Counted from the stretch's first letter, positions 50,536 through 60,469 are shown. The stretch: DNA of 64,000 bases from Duganella sp. 1411 (GCF_017833525.1 NZ_JAFICD010000001.1:248001-312000); one strand, 5' to 3'. Notes: a model not told the origin generated them from the sequence alone. Translations and numbers: made by a program.

Positions 50536-51189
50536 TCAGCCGCCCGTTGGTGAGCGGGTGTTAAACGCCAACTGATCGGCGAAAGCCCGCTGATACGCGG
50601 GGCGCGCCTCGGCTCGTGCGACATAGGCGGCAAGCCGGGGAAATTCGTCCAGAATGCCCGATGGCCTGACCCGGAGCAGCACCGACGCCATCATCAGGTC
50701 GCCGGCGCTGAACGTGCCATCGAGCCATTCGACATCTCCCAGGTGCGCGGATAGCTGGCCCAGCCGATGACGGATGCGGTCTGCAATTAAGGGCAAACGT
50801 TCCTTACTCCATGGCTTGTCGCCCTCCGCAAACTTTGCGGTGGCGAGTTCAAGGATCGGCGGTTCGACGGTGTTGAGCGCGGCAAATATCCACGTGATCG
50901 CGCGGGCCCGGGCGTCGGCGTCGTCTGGCAACAAGCCCGGGTAGCGCGAGGCGATATGAAAAACGATCGCGCCCGTCTCGAACAGCGCAAGACCGCCTTC
51001 CTCATAGGTTGGAATCTGGCCGAAGGGATGAAGGGCCAAATGCGCAGGCTGCTTCATCGCGGCGAACGAAACAGGGCGCACCGCGTAGGGCTGGCCCGCT
51101 TCCTCAAGCGCCCAGCGAACGCGCGTGTCGCGTGCCAGCCCCATGCCGCCATCGGGCGAGCGTTCAAATGCGGTAATGGTGATCTTCAT
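50536..51189 (-). CDS. Glutathione S-transferase family protein
   Basis: 217 residues. The N-terminal thioredoxin-like domain has DTRVRWALEEAGQPYAVRPV, the cis-proline block HPFGQIPTYEEGGLALFETG, and a helical C-terminal domain with LDGTFSAGDLMMASVLLR. This is a typical cytosolic GST of the kind that conjugates or reduces small electrophiles. The ATG at 51189 starts MKITITAFERSPDGG. It is divergent from the antitoxin-like locus and AT-richer than the core genes. Confidence 0.9.
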   Translation of the reverse strand: MKITITAFERSPDGGMGLARDTRVRWALEEAGQPYAVRPVSFAAMKQPAHLALHPFGQIPTYEEGGLALFETGAIVFHIASRYPGLLPDDADARARAITWIFAALNTVEPPILELATAKFAEGDKPWSKERLPLIADRIRHRLGQLSAHLGDVEWLDGTFSAGDLMMASVLLRVRPSGILDEFPRLAAYVARAEARPAYQRAFADQLAFNTRSPTGG

Positions 51190-51224
51190 CGTATCTCCGT
51201 GTAATTGTAATTATGTGTGCCGCC

Positions 51225-51267
51225 TTGGCGTGCGTCGCGCCCGAAAATACTGTATCAAAATACAGTG
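51225..51267 (+). promoter_or_regulatory. Promoter overlapped by a LexA-box-like palindrome
   Basis: TTGGCG (51225-51230) and TACTGT (51248-51253) are 17 bases apart. The -10 is part of TACTGTATCAAAATACAGTG (51248-51267), whose ACTGTAT-CAAA-ATACAGT core is a perfect inverted repeat and fits the LexA consensus CTGT-N8-ACAG. It stands directly upstream of the antitoxin-like locus. It may instead be the autoregulatory site of the antitoxin. Confidence 0.55.
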
Positions 51268-51275
51268 AATCCTTG

Positions 51276-51386
51276 ATGCGACCGACTAATGGTACGACAG
51301 ATATTAAGGAGGCAAAAGCTGTTCTGAGTCGCTTGAAAAAGCGTAGCGAAGCCATCAAAAAACGAGAGAGGGAGAAGAAATCATGA
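51276..51386 (+). pseudogene. Small reading frame resembling the C-terminal end of a RelE/HigB-type toxin
   Basis: 36 codons from ATG 51276, overlapping the antitoxin start (TCATGA). The product TTDIKEAKAVLSRLKKRSEA recalls the last helix of HigB/Gp49-type toxins, which usually have a DI..AK..L pattern and overlap or abut their antitoxin gene. The catalytic body of the toxin is missing. The frame can be extended to an ATG at 51213, but that would start before the predicted promoter. No clear ribosome site is seen. It could also be a real small basic protein. Confidence 0.3.
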
Positions 51387-51754
51387 CTGAAGCTAAGGAA
51401 GGAGTTGATCTGCCTGATTGCGGCCTCACCGAATCCGATGTCGCTCTGTTGGCCGACGACGAAGAACTTGGGCTCGAGGACTTCGATGCCGCCGCCTACC
51501 TCAAGACGCCTGAGCATATCGCGGCCTATCTTACCCGCATGCTGGAAGGGGGCGATGACGGTATGCTCGCGTCCGCGCTGGGCGACGTGGCGCGTTCGGT
51601 GGGTATGGCAAAGGTTGCTGAGAAAACTGGCATCGGCCGCGAAGCGCTCTACAAAGCGTTGCGCGATGGCGCGACCCCTCGACTCAACACCGTCAACAAG
51701 GTAGTAAAAGCGCTCGGTATGCGCATGGTCATCATCGAAGCGTCGGCGTCTTAA
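51383..51754 (+). CDS. Addiction-module antidote protein (HTH, HigA2-like)
   Basis: 123 residues. After an acidic N-terminal extension of about 33 residues, the segment FDAAAYLKTPEHIAAYLTRM and LASALGDVARSVGMAKVAEK with TGIGREALYKALRDGATPRL matches the XRE-like antidote family that pairs with RelE-type killer proteins. The HTH recognition helix lies near residues 83-95. The start has GGGAG upstream. No intact toxin gene is present on either side. The N-terminal extension is unusual for the family, which is normally near 100 residues. Confidence 0.8.
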   Translation: MTEAKEGVDLPDCGLTESDVALLADDEELGLEDFDAAAYLKTPEHIAAYLTRMLEGGDDGMLASALGDVARSVGMAKVAEKTGIGREALYKALRDGATPRLNTVNKVVKALGMRMVIIEASAS

Positions 51755-51785
51755 ACCGCCGCCGATGCTTGATCTGTAGTGATCT

Positions 51786-52481
51786 TTACTTCATCGCCCC
51801 AAACACCTTCCCGATCAGCTTGCTGCCAGCGCCCAGCGGATCGGCGCGGATGGCTTTTTCCTCCTCGCCGATCATCGTGTACAGGCCGTCGAGCGCGCGC
51901 TTGGTGACGTAACCCTCGACCGTCTTCTGGTCTTCCTGGATCAAGCCCATGGTCGGCGCCAGCGCCATCGTCGAATTGTATTGGGTGGACAGCTTGGAGC
52001 GGTCGGTGACCTTTTTGACGATCGGCAGGAACTGCACGGCCAGCTTTGCCGAGGTCTTGTCGCGGAAGAAATCGGTGACCGACGTCTCGCCGCCCGTCAG
52101 GATGTTCTTGGCGTCGGTGATGCTCATCGACTTGACCGCGTCCAGCAACAGCGGCTTGGCCATCGGCACGGCCGCCTCGGCCGCGTGGTTCATCTGCACC
52201 ACCAGCTCGTCGAGCTTCTGGCCCTTGCCCGTCATCTGCAGCAGCGGGCGCGCCTGTTCGAGGATCTTCGGCAGCTGGATGCGGACCTTCTCGTTGTTCA
52301 GGAAGCCGTTCTCGGCGCCCAGCTTGGCCACCGCCAGGGTCGAGCCTTTTTCCAGCGCCGCCTTCAAGCCGCCGCTGGCGTCGGCGTTGCTCAGGTCGGA
52401 CAAGGAGAGGGCGAAGGCGCTGGCGGCGACCAGCCCCAACGAAACAAGCGCGGCGGCGCGGATGGCGGGAACTGCGGACAT
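51786..52481 (-). CDS. DUF4197 family protein, exported
   Basis: 231 residues. A signal peptide (AALVSLGLVAASAFA) is followed by a helical DUF4197 domain: SNADASGGLKAALEKGSTLA, FRDKTSAKLAVQFLPIVKKV and DGLYTMIGEEEKAIRADPLG are its conserved blocks. The function of the family is unknown; it is widespread in proteobacteria. It lies 67 bases downstream of the chemosensory operon on the same strand but probably has its own promoter. Confidence 0.9.
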   Translation of the reverse strand: MSAVPAIRAAALVSLGLVAASAFALSLSDLSNADASGGLKAALEKGSTLAVAKLGAENGFLNNEKVRIQLPKILEQARPLLQMTGKGQKLDELVVQMNHAAEAAVPMAKPLLLDAVKSMSITDAKNILTGGETSVTDFFRDKTSAKLAVQFLPIVKKVTDRSKLSTQYNSTMALAPTMGLIQEDQKTVEGYVTKRALDGLYTMIGEEEKAIRADPLGAGSKLIGKVFGAMK

Positions 52482-52548
52482 GGTGGACCTCGATAAAGAA
52501 TGCGTCGCCGGCGGCTGCCGGCACCACGCTACTTTACCCGACGCCGCA

Positions 52549-54093
52549 TCATGCCGCCAGCGCCGGCATCTCGCGCGCCAGGCGCTGCAGCAGGCGGTCG
52601 CATTCGAACACGCTGAGCGTCTTGTGGCCGTCGCCTTCGCCCTCGATGTCGATCACTTCCTCCATCTCCCCGCGCGGGCCGTCGTTGACGCTGCTGTTGC
52701 GCATGATCTTGGGTGCCGTGAAGCGGCGGTTGTCGTTGACGGTCATGATGTTCTCGACCGCGTCGACCAGCAGGCCGTAGCGGTCCTGGCCGCGTTCGAT
52801 GACCAGGATCTTGGCCTGCCCCCCCGGCGGCGCCGGCGCCATCTGGTACAGGCAGCGCAGGTCGATCACGCTGACCATCTGCTGGCGCAGGTTGAGCATG
52901 CCGCGCATGAACGGCGGCATGCCCGGCGTGTGGGTGATGGCGTCGGAATAGTCGATGATCTCGCGCACCTGCTTGATCTCGACCGCGTAGGTGTTCTCCA
53001 GCGCGAAGGTGATGTAGACCTGGCGCTGGTTGCGGCGCGCGCGCTGGGCGTCCTGGCCGGCGGCGCCCGGCTCGTCCTTCGGATACAGGTTGGCGTGGCC
53101 GGTGCGCATCGCCACGATCTCGGCGCTCGACAGGATCTGGCGGTGCTCGAGCAGGATGATGTCGCCCAGCTCGGGCTTGGAGATGCAGCCGCCGAACATG
53201 CCGGCGCGCGCCTTGCCCAGCATCGGGATCGGCATGATCTCCTCGCTGAAGAAGTTGACGATGTTGTCGACCGAATCGACCAGAAAGCCGATGGTGGCGT
53301 CGTCGATGCGGGCGATCACCACCCGCTGGTCGGGCAGGAAGGCGCGCGCGGGCGGCGCCGCGGCGCCCGCCGGCGCCGGCGACAGCAAGGTATGGAAGCA
53401 CACCACGCCTACCGGGCTGCCGCGGAAGTTGATGCGGCCCAGGCACAGGGCGCTGGTCAGCACCGACGGCTGGATCTCCGGCACGCGGATGATTTCCTGG
53501 ATCGCGCCCATCTCCAGCGCGAACGACGAGCTGCCGACGCGGAAGCTGACGCACTGGCGCCGCTCCCCCTGGTGCCGGCGCGCCGCTTGGCGGTGGGCGC
53601 CCTGCAGCGCCAGCACCTGCGGCACGTTTTCGATGCGCGCCAGCGCGGCCGGGTCGAGCACCTGCAGCAGCCGCGCGCCGTCGTCGAGCAGGATGGTGCC
53701 GGCGACCACGCCGTGTTGCTCGCCCGACGCGTAGCTCAGCGTGCTGCGCTGCTCGGCGCGCACCCGCAGGATTTCGCCGGTGGCGTGGAACAGGATGCCG
53801 ACCAGCACGCCCTCGTAGTCGAGGATGGCGATCTTGTGCGACGGTTCGGCGGCCGGCGCGGCCGGGTGGAACACGCGCCCGAGGTTGACCACCGGGATGA
53901 CGCTGCCGCGCAAGGTGAACATGCCTTCCAGGAACGGCGGCGACAGCGGCAGCGCGGTCATCTTGTCCGGATAGTTGACCACTTCGCGGATGCAGTGCGC
54001 GGGCAGGGCGAATTCATCGGGGCCGAGCACGAACGAGCCGAACAGCTCGGTGGGGCCGGCGGCGTCCGGCGTTGTTTGTTCAAGCATGTGCAT
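52549..54093 (-). CDS. Three-domain CheW-like coupling protein
   Basis: 514 residues with three consecutive CheW domains, about 15-165 (FVLGPDEFALPAHCIREVVN), 180-330 (FRVGSSSFALEMGAIQEIIR) and 360-500 (FALENTYAVEIKQVREIIDY). CheW links chemoreceptors to CheA; most are single-domain and about 160 residues. Triple-CheW proteins are rare and may scaffold arrays or bind several receptors. No CheA ATPase domain is present. The start overlaps cheD by 14 bases. It is the last gene of an operon mcp-cheR-cheD-cheW. Confidence 0.92.
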   Translation of the reverse strand: MHMLEQTTPDAAGPTELFGSFVLGPDEFALPAHCIREVVNYPDKMTALPLSPPFLEGMFTLRGSVIPVVNLGRVFHPAAPAAEPSHKIAILDYEGVLVGILFHATGEILRVRAEQRSTLSYASGEQHGVVAGTILLDDGARLLQVLDPAALARIENVPQVLALQGAHRQAARRHQGERRQCVSFRVGSSSFALEMGAIQEIIRVPEIQPSVLTSALCLGRINFRGSPVGVVCFHTLLSPAPAGAAAPPARAFLPDQRVVIARIDDATIGFLVDSVDNIVNFFSEEIMPIPMLGKARAGMFGGCISKPELGDIILLEHRQILSSAEIVAMRTGHANLYPKDEPGAAGQDAQRARRNQRQVYITFALENTYAVEIKQVREIIDYSDAITHTPGMPPFMRGMLNLRQQMVSVIDLRCLYQMAPAPPGGQAKILVIERGQDRYGLLVDAVENIMTVNDNRRFTAPKIMRNSSVNDGPRGEMEEVIDIEGEGDGHKTLSVFECDRLLQRLAREMPALAA

Positions 54094-54667
54094 GGCGGCT
54101 TTCCCGGTGATGGACGGCGATGTCTTCGATGCGGTATTCGCCGGTGGCGCAATCGATGGTGAGGGTGCGGCCGCTCTTGCCGCCGACGCGGCAATCGCGC
54201 ACGTTCAAGCCGTACAGGCCCAGGTGCTTGCGGGCGGCCTCGGCGTTCTGCTGGCCGATCTGGAAGCGCGACGAGCAGCCGTCGAGCATCATGCCGCCGC
54301 CGGCCACCACCACTTCGATGTCGGCGTAGTCGGCGGCGCTGGCGCCCATCAGGCGCAGCAGCGACGGCACGGCCTGGCTGACGTAGCGCGCGCTCGGCTC
54401 CCATTGCTGGACGTCGGTCTCGGGCAGCAGGCAATGGGCCAGGCCGCAGCGGCCGCGTTTTTTCCACAAGAAGGCGATGCCGACGCAGGAGCCGAGCAGG
54501 GCTTTCAACTGCTCGGTGCGGCCGCCGATTTTGAGTTCGCCGATGCCGACGTGGCGGAACGGCCCGGCCGGCCGCGCCGCCTTCTGGTCCGCCTCGTCCG
54601 CCTCGTGCGCGGGGTCACGCGTCGAGCCGGGGAGGGTGTCGCTGGTCGTTGGTAAAAGTGCAATCAT
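54080..54667 (-). CDS. cheD: Chemoreceptor glutamine deamidase CheD
   Basis: 195 residues. The catalytic cysteine is in LLGSCVGIAF and the histidine in GLAHCLLPE, with a threonine expected in the later GKSGRTLTIDC block. CheD deamidates receptor glutamines and can act as a phosphatase partner. About 40 extra residues precede the domain. Its ATG overlaps the cheR stop as ATGA. Confidence 0.93.
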   Translation of the reverse strand: MIALLPTTSDTLPGSTRDPAHEADEADQKAARPAGPFRHVGIGELKIGGRTEQLKALLGSCVGIAFLWKKRGRCGLAHCLLPETDVQQWEPSARYVSQAVPSLLRLMGASAADYADIEVVVAGGGMMLDGCSSRFQIGQQNAEAARKHLGLYGLNVRDCRVGGKSGRTLTIDCATGEYRIEDIAVHHRESRHAHA

Positions 54668-55515
54668 GGGGCTTGGGTATCGAGCGTATAGATCAGTGGC
54701 CGCTCGAACTGGCAGGCGGTCTCGAGGCCTGTGATCGATTCGGATTCGCCCAGGATCAACCTGGCTTGGGGCGCCATACTGTGGCGGACTTGCTGGAGCA
54801 CGCTGCGCTGGTGGGCCTGGTCGAAGTAGAACAGGACGTTGCGCAGGAACACGAGGTTAAACGGTTGGTGCGCGAACTTTTCGGGCGCTTTGAGCGGCGT
54901 CAGCAAATTGTGCTGGGCTAACGTCACGTGCTGTTTCAACGCGTCGACCACCTGCAGGCCGTCGCCGCTGGCGGTGAAATATTTCCTGACCCAGTCCGGC
55001 TGCGTGGCCAGCAGGCGCTCGACCGAACGGCCGGCGTAGCGGCCGGCGCGCGCCAGCGCCAGCATCTGGCGCGAGATGTCGGTGGCCAGGATCTGGTAGC
55101 GGAAGCCCGGCGTGGCCGCCTGGAAGCGCTCGCACAGCATGGCGATCGAGTACAGCTCCTCGCCGCTGGCGGCCGCCGCCGACCACACCCTGAGCGTGTC
55201 GCCCGGCCGCTCGCGCCACCAGCGCGGCAGGAACTCCCGCTCGACGTACTCCCACACATGCGCGGTGCGGAAGAACTGCGTGTCGTTGGTGGTCACCAGA
55301 TCGATAAAATGCGCCACCTCGCCGGCGTCGTCGCGCACCCGTTGCACATAGCCCTGGTAGCTGGCGATGTCGAGCTCGCGCATGCGCGGGCGCAGCCGCC
55401 GCTCCAGCAGCGAGCTCTTGCGGTCGGTCATGGCGATACCGGTGTGCTCGCGCACCAGCGCGATCAGCGCCGACAGCGTGGCCGGCTGGATGCCCGCGCC
55501 GCCGTCCACCCTCAC
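54664..55515 (-). CDS. cheR: Chemotaxis protein methyltransferase CheR
   Basis: 283 residues. The N-terminal helical domain is followed by [10 protein letters not shown], the SAM-binding [17 protein letters not shown] and [20 protein letters not shown]. It methylates receptor glutamates. The glycine-cysteine part of the SAM motif is replaced by alanines, a mild deviation from the usual GCSTGEEPYS. The GTG start overlaps the receptor stop as GTGA, showing tight coupling. Confidence 0.93.
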   Translation of the reverse strand: MRVDGGAGIQPATLSALIALVREHTGIAMTDRKSSLLERRLRPRMRELDIASYQGYVQRVRDDAGEVAHFIDLVTTNDTQFFRTAHVWEYVEREFLPRWWRERPGDTLRVWSAAAASGEELYSIAMLCERFQAATPGFRYQILATDISRQMLALARAGRYAGRSVERLLATQPDWVRKYFTASGDGLQVVDALKQHVTLAQHNLLTPLKAPEKFAHQPFNLVFLRNVLFYFDQAHQRSVLQQVRHSMAPQARLILGESESITGLETACQFERPLIYTLDTQAP

Positions 55516-57209
55516 ACCACGAAGCCGGAAACGGTTTTGTTGAGCTCGCCGGCGCGCTCGTTCAGGCCCTCGGTCGAGCGGGCGATGCTGTCGCAGGCGG
55601 CGGCGGTCTTCTCGGCCTCCTCGGCGATGTATTGCACCGCCGTGCTCACCTCGCGCGCCGTCAGCAGCTGTTCGTTGGTGGCCTTGGAGATGTCGGAGAT
55701 GGCCTGCGTGGTCTTGGCCACGCCGGCGACGATCTTGTCGAAGGCGTCGCTGGCCTGGCGCGAGATCTCGCTGCCGGCCGAGACGCGCTTGACCGATTCG
55801 TTGATCAGCTTGGAGATCTCCTTGGTCGCCTGCGAGGAGCGCTCGGCCAGCTTGCGCACCTCGTCGGCCACCACCGAGAAGCCCAGGCCGTGCTCGCCGG
55901 CGCGCGCGGCCTCGATGGCGGCGTTGAAGGCCAGCATATTGGTCTGGTTGGCGATCTCGCTGATGACCTTGACGATCTCGCCGATGTCCTCGGACGAGCG
56001 GTTGATCAAGTCCATCGCCTCGATCGACTTGGCCACCGCCTTGGCGCCGGCCTCGGCCTCGTGCTGGGTGTCCTTGGCCAGTGTGTCGGCGCTGGAGGTG
56101 TTGCCGGCGATGATGTTGATCGAATTGGTCAGGCCGTCGATGGAGGCGTTCATCTCCTCGACCGTGGCGCCCAGCGCCTGGGTACCCATGGCCACGCCGC
56201 CGGAGCGCTCGGCGATCGTGGTCGAGGCGTCGGCGAAGCCGTTGGCCGAGGTCACCACCTGGCCGATCACCTTGCGCAGGTCGGCGATCATCTTGCTGAT
56301 GCCGCCGGCCAGGTGGTCGAGCGGCTCGTCGCCGTCGACCGTGATGGTGCTGGTCAGGTCGCCCGCGGCGGCGCGCTCGACCGATTCGAGCAGGCGCTTG
56401 ATCTTGGCGCCGTCCGAGGCGGCCTGGGACGCCACGGAATCCTCCAGTTTCACTTGCGCGGTGATATCGGTGGCGAATTTCACCACCTTATACGGCTTGC
56501 CATTCAAATCGAGCACCGGATTATAAGTCGCCTGTATCCATACTGTTTTGCCATTATTTCCAATGCGTTTATAACGGCCGGAATCGAATTCCCCGCGATT
56601 CAATTTTTGCCAGAAGCGTTTATATTCCGATCCGGTCGCGTATTCCGGTTCGCAGAACATCCGGTGGTGTTCGCCGAGAATATCGTCGATGGTGTAGCCC
56701 ATCACGTCGAGGAAGTTGTCGTTGGCGGTCAGCACATGGCCCGTCATGTCGAATTCGATCACTGCCTGCGCCTTGGAGATGGCGGCGACCTTGCTTTGGT
56801 ATTCCGCGCTCTGCAGCTTGGTGTCGGTGATGACGGTGGCGAACTTGATGACCTTGTAGGCCTTGCCGTCGGCGCCGATGATCGGGTTGTAGGACGCGTT
56901 GATCCACACTTCGCGCCCGCCCTTGCCCAGGCGCTTGTAGTCGCCGCGGTCGTATTCGCCGCGGCCGAGGCGGGCCCAGAAGTCCTTGTACTCGCCGGTC
57001 TTGACGTAGTCGGGATCGCAGAACATGGCGTGGTGGCGGCCCTGGACCTCGGCCAGCGTGTAGCCGACGGTGGCCAGGAAATTTTCGTTGGCGTGCAGGA
57101 TGATGCCGTCGAGGTCGAACTCGATCAGCGCCTGCACCCGGTTCAGCGCGGCGTTTATCGCCTGTAAATCCTGGTCGCCGGATTGAATCGCCTGGGTATG
57201 CGCGTCCAT
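55512..57209 (-). CDS. Soluble PAS-PAS methyl-accepting chemotaxis protein (BdlA-like)
   Basis: 565 residues without a membrane segment. Two PAS domains with their PAC tails (about 22-135 and 145-255; each has a block like [20 protein letters not shown]) are followed by a HAMP-like stretch and a signalling domain whose hairpin tip is [20 protein letters not shown]. The layout matches BdlA and Aer-like cytoplasmic receptors that sense redox state or small ligands. There is no CheR-binding pentapeptide at the C-terminus. AGGAAC upstream supports the ATG at 57209. It is the first gene of the operon. Confidence 0.93.
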   Translation of the reverse strand: MDAHTQAIQSGDQDLQAINAALNRVQALIEFDLDGIILHANENFLATVGYTLAEVQGRHHAMFCDPDYVKTGEYKDFWARLGRGEYDRGDYKRLGKGGREVWINASYNPIIGADGKAYKVIKFATVITDTKLQSAEYQSKVAAISKAQAVIEFDMTGHVLTANDNFLDVMGYTIDDILGEHHRMFCEPEYATGSEYKRFWQKLNRGEFDSGRYKRIGNNGKTVWIQATYNPVLDLNGKPYKVVKFATDITAQVKLEDSVASQAASDGAKIKRLLESVERAAAGDLTSTITVDGDEPLDHLAGGISKMIADLRKVIGQVVTSANGFADASTTIAERSGGVAMGTQALGATVEEMNASIDGLTNSINIIAGNTSSADTLAKDTQHEAEAGAKAVAKSIEAMDLINRSSEDIGEIVKVISEIANQTNMLAFNAAIEAARAGEHGLGFSVVADEVRKLAERSSQATKEISKLINESVKRVSAGSEISRQASDAFDKIVAGVAKTTQAISDISKATNEQLLTAREVSTAVQYIAEEAEKTAAACDSIARSTEGLNERAGELNKTVSGFVV

Positions 57210-57500
57210 AAAGTTCCTATGTCTTAGATAATAATAATCGGTAGATAATGTTGCGCATCTGATCGTTTCGCCGGCGCCGGGTTATATTATTTCCTTTAAT
57301 CAAGTTAAAAGACAAGCTGAGCCATTCAATTCCCCTTTGCCGGTGTACCTTATTTTCCACGCCCGCAGCGAGTTTCTCCGCGTTTAAAAGGGTTGCCGCC
57401 GCAATCAAAAGCGCCGCGCGCCGTCCGCGATTTCCGGTACGGTCGTTCTTTTTTGCGGTATAGTAGGTGCGTTCCGTTCACACAACAATAAGGAAGAGAC

Positions 57501-59588
57501 ATGACCGCTGAATATCACGTCCACGGCGCCGTTGCCGTCGTCACCCTCAACAATCCGCCCGTCAACGGGCTGGGACTGGCCACGCGCACCGCCGCCGTCG
57601 CCGGCATCCAGCGGGCGCTGGCGGACGACGCGGTCAAGGCGATCGTCATCACCGGCGCCGGCAAGGCGTTCTCGGGCGGCGCGGACATCAAGGAATTCAA
57701 TTCGCCCAAGGCGCTTGCCGAGCCCAGCCTGCATACCTTGATCGCCACCGCCGAAAGCGCGACCAAGCCGGTGGTGGCGGCGATCCACACGGTATGCATG
57801 GGCGGCGGCCTGGAGCTGTCGCTGGGCTGCCATTACCGGGTCGCCATGCCCGGCGCGCAGATCGCGCTGCCGGAAGTCAAGCTCGGGCTGCTGCCGGGCG
57901 CCGGCGGCACCCAGCGCCTGCCGCGCGTGCTGGGGCTGGAGATGGCGCTCAACATGATCGTCTCCGGCACGCCGGTGGCGTCCGACAAGCTGGCCGGCAC
58001 CGCGTTGTTCGACCAGGTGTTCGCTGCCGACGCCGACCTGCTGGCGTCGGCCATCGCCTTCGCCGAACAGATCGCCGACGTCCGGCCGCTGCCGAAGGTG
58101 CGCGAGCGCAAGGTCGACTACCCGAACCACGAAGCCTTCCTGCAATTTTCGCGCAACACGGTCAAGGCCATGGCCGGCCCGTTCCCGGCGCCGCTCGAAT
58201 GCGTGGAAACGGTGGCCGCGTCGGTGACGATGAAATTCGAGGACGGCATGAAGTTCGAGCGCGAGCGCTTCATGCACCTGATCCAGACCACCGAGTCGAA
58301 GGCGCTGCGGCACGCCTTCTTCGCCGAACGCGTCGCCAGCAAGGTGCCGGACGTGCCGGCCGACACCCCGGTGCGCGCCATCAGGCAAGCGGCCGTGGTC
58401 GGCGCTGGCATGATGGGCGGCGGCATCGCGATGAACTTCCTCAACGCCGGCATCCCCGTCAAGCTGCTGGAGACCAAACAGGAGGCGCTCGACAAGGGCC
58501 TGGCGACGATACGCAAGAACTACGAAAGCACGCTGAAAAAGGGCAAGCTGACGCAAGAAAAGCTCGACCAGCGCATGGCGCTGGTCAGCGGCACCTTGTC
58601 CTATGACGACATCGCCGACGCCGATATCGTGGTCGAAGCCGTGTTCGAGGAGATGGGCGTCAAGGAGGCGGTGTTCCGCCAGCTCGACGCGGTGATGAAG
58701 CCGGGCGCGATCCTGGCAACCAACACCTCGACCCTGGATGTCGACCGCATCGCCGGCTTTACCGGGCGCCCGCAGGATGTGATCGGCACGCACTTCTTCA
58801 GCCCGGCCAACGTGATGAAGCTGCTCGAGATCGTGCGCGGCGCGCAAACCGGCAAGGATGTGCTGGCGACGGCGCTGGCCTTGTCCAAAAAGCTCAAGAA
58901 GACCGGCGTCGTCTCCGGCGTGTGCGACGGCTTCATCGGCAACCGCATGATCGAGCAGTACAGCCGCCAGGCCGGCTTCCTGCTGGAGGAGGGCGCGCTG
59001 CCCGAGCAGGTCGACAAGGCCGCCGAACAGTTCGGCTGGGCCATGGGGCCGTTCCGCATGGCCGACCTGGCCGGCAACGACATCGGCTGGGCCATCCGCA
59101 AGCGCCGCTATGTCGAAAAGCCGGAGATCAGCTATTCCCGGACCGCCGACCTGCTGTGCGAAATGGGCCGCTACGGCCAGAAAACCGGCGCCGGCTGGTA
59201 CGACTACAAGCCGGGCGACCGCAAGGCCTATGCGAACCCGGAGGTCGACGCGATGATCGTCGCCCATTCGGCCGAGCTCGGCATCACGCGGCGCAAGATC
59301 AGCGATCAGGAGATCGTCGAGCGGCTGGTCTATGCGCTGGTCAACGAGGCGGCCAACATCCTCGAGGAGGGCATCGCGCTGCGCGCCTCCGACATCGACA
59401 TGGTGTATCTGACCGGCTACGGCTTCCCGCTGTTCCGGGGCGGGCCGATGTTCTACGCCGACACCGTCGGGCTGCCCAACGTGCTCGCCGCGATCGACAA
59501 GTACGCGCGCGGCCACCACGGCGCGGCCTGGAAACCGGCGCCGCTGCTGGTGCGGCTGGCCGGCGAGGGCAAGGGTTTCAACGGCTGA
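57501..59588 (+). CDS. Bifunctional enoyl-CoA hydratase / 3-hydroxyacyl-CoA dehydrogenase (FadJ/FadB type)
   Basis: 695 residues. The N-terminal crotonase domain has [14 protein letters not shown] and [16 protein letters not shown] with two catalytic glutamates expected ([14 protein letters not shown]). The dehydrogenase half begins with the NAD site [20 protein letters not shown] and contains [16 protein letters not shown] and two C-terminal helical domains. It does steps two and three of fatty acid beta-oxidation; the thiolase is not here. AAGGAAG before the ATG supports the start. The 291-base gap before it has a TATAGT at 57459-57464 as a possible -10. Confidence 0.94.
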   Translation: MTAEYHVHGAVAVVTLNNPPVNGLGLATRTAAVAGIQRALADDAVKAIVITGAGKAFSGGADIKEFNSPKALAEPSLHTLIATAESATKPVVAAIHTVCMGGGLELSLGCHYRVAMPGAQIALPEVKLGLLPGAGGTQRLPRVLGLEMALNMIVSGTPVASDKLAGTALFDQVFAADADLLASAIAFAEQIADVRPLPKVRERKVDYPNHEAFLQFSRNTVKAMAGPFPAPLECVETVAASVTMKFEDGMKFERERFMHLIQTTESKALRHAFFAERVASKVPDVPADTPVRAIRQAAVVGAGMMGGGIAMNFLNAGIPVKLLETKQEALDKGLATIRKNYESTLKKGKLTQEKLDQRMALVSGTLSYDDIADADIVVEAVFEEMGVKEAVFRQLDAVMKPGAILATNTSTLDVDRIAGFTGRPQDVIGTHFFSPANVMKLLEIVRGAQTGKDVLATALALSKKLKKTGVVSGVCDGFIGNRMIEQYSRQAGFLLEEGALPEQVDKAAEQFGWAMGPFRMADLAGNDIGWAIRKRRYVEKPEISYSRTADLLCEMGRYGQKTGAGWYDYKPGDRKAYANPEVDAMIVAHSAELGITRRKISDQEIVERLVYALVNEAANILEEGIALRASDIDMVYLTGYGFPLFRGGPMFYADTVGLPNVLAAIDKYARGHHGAAWKPAPLLVRLAGEGKGFNG

Positions 59589-59622
59589 TACCGGTCAATA
59601 TTCGGTCAACGTTGTCCGATGT

Positions 59623-59656
59623 TCACATGCCATGAAGAAAATTTAATGGCATGTGA
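59623..59656. promoter_or_regulatory. Inverted repeat between fadJ-like and PEP-CTERM genes
   Basis: TCACATGCCAT (59623-59633) and ATGGCATGTGA (59646-59656) are perfect 11-base arms with a 12-base spacer. The following bases are GCATTTTCCC, too weak for a clear terminator. A TATAAT at 59678-59683 follows, so it could be an operator for the PEP-CTERM gene as well as a transcript end. Confidence 0.5.
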
Positions 59657-59801
59657 GCATTTTCCCTAAAACGCCCGTATAATTCTCGAAAGCACAATTT
59701 CATCGAAGCCCTAAAAAACGGTTCGAGTCGCAGCGTGAGCAACAGGCATCCCCATCGATGCCCCACGTTACAACCCAATTCCCCATTTTTTAGAGGCATA
59801 C

Positions 59802-60449
59802 ATGAAACGCACCATCATCGCAGCGGCACTCGCAATCGGCGCATTGTCGACCGCCCAGGCGGCCGGCATCAACGGCCTGGCCAACACCGGCACCGGTGTC
59901 AGCGGCACGGCCGACACCCACTACACCCTCAGCTCGGCCAGCAGCGACACCGCGATCTCCGGCAGCGCCCCGATCATCACCTTCGACAACCAGTGGCCGA
60001 TCACCCCATGGATGGCCAACGACGGCGTCTCCAAGTGGGTCACGCCGACCGCCAGCCAGGGGCAAAGCTTCGACGCGGGCAGCGCCGGCACTTACACCTA
60101 TTCGCTGTCGTTCGACCTGAGCGGCTTCAAGGCCGACACCGCCAGCTTCAGCGGCCGCATGGCAGCCGACAACGCGGTTTCGGTCCTGCTCAACAACCAG
60201 CTGATTTCCAGCGCCACCGGCTTCACCGGCTGGAGCGGCTTCGCCTCGAACGGCGGCTTCGTCGCCGGCCTCAACAAGCTCGACTTCGTGGTCACCAACT
60301 GGGCGCAAAACGGCGGCAACCCGACCGGTCTGCGCGTTGAGTTCACCGGCAGCAACGTGACGCCGGTGCCGGAACCGGAAACCTACGCCATGCTGCTGGG
60401 CGGGCTGGGACTGGTGGGCGTCGTCGCCCGCCGCCGCAAGACAAAATAA
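59802..60449 (+). CDS. PEP-CTERM sorted secreted protein
   Basis: 215 residues. A signal peptide (KRTIIAAALAIGALSTAQA) precedes a beta-rich, serine/threonine/glycine-rich domain of unknown function, with paired asparagines and a WPITPWMAND segment. The end VPEPETYAMLLGGLGLVGVV with ARRRKTK is a canonical PEP-CTERM sorting tag, nearly the same as in the protein at 38480-39115. Exosortase processing places such proteins in the exopolysaccharide matrix or on the surface. Confidence 0.88.
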   Translation: MKRTIIAAALAIGALSTAQAAGINGLANTGTGVSGTADTHYTLSSASSDTAISGSAPIITFDNQWPITPWMANDGVSKWVTPTASQGQSFDAGSAGTYTYSLSFDLSGFKADTASFSGRMAADNAVSVLLNNQLISSATGFTGWSGFASNGGFVAGLNKLDFVVTNWAQNGGNPTGLRVEFTGSNVTPVPEPETYAMLLGGLGLVGVVARRRKTK

Positions 60450-60469
60450 CTACAAGTGGGTTCAGCCTT

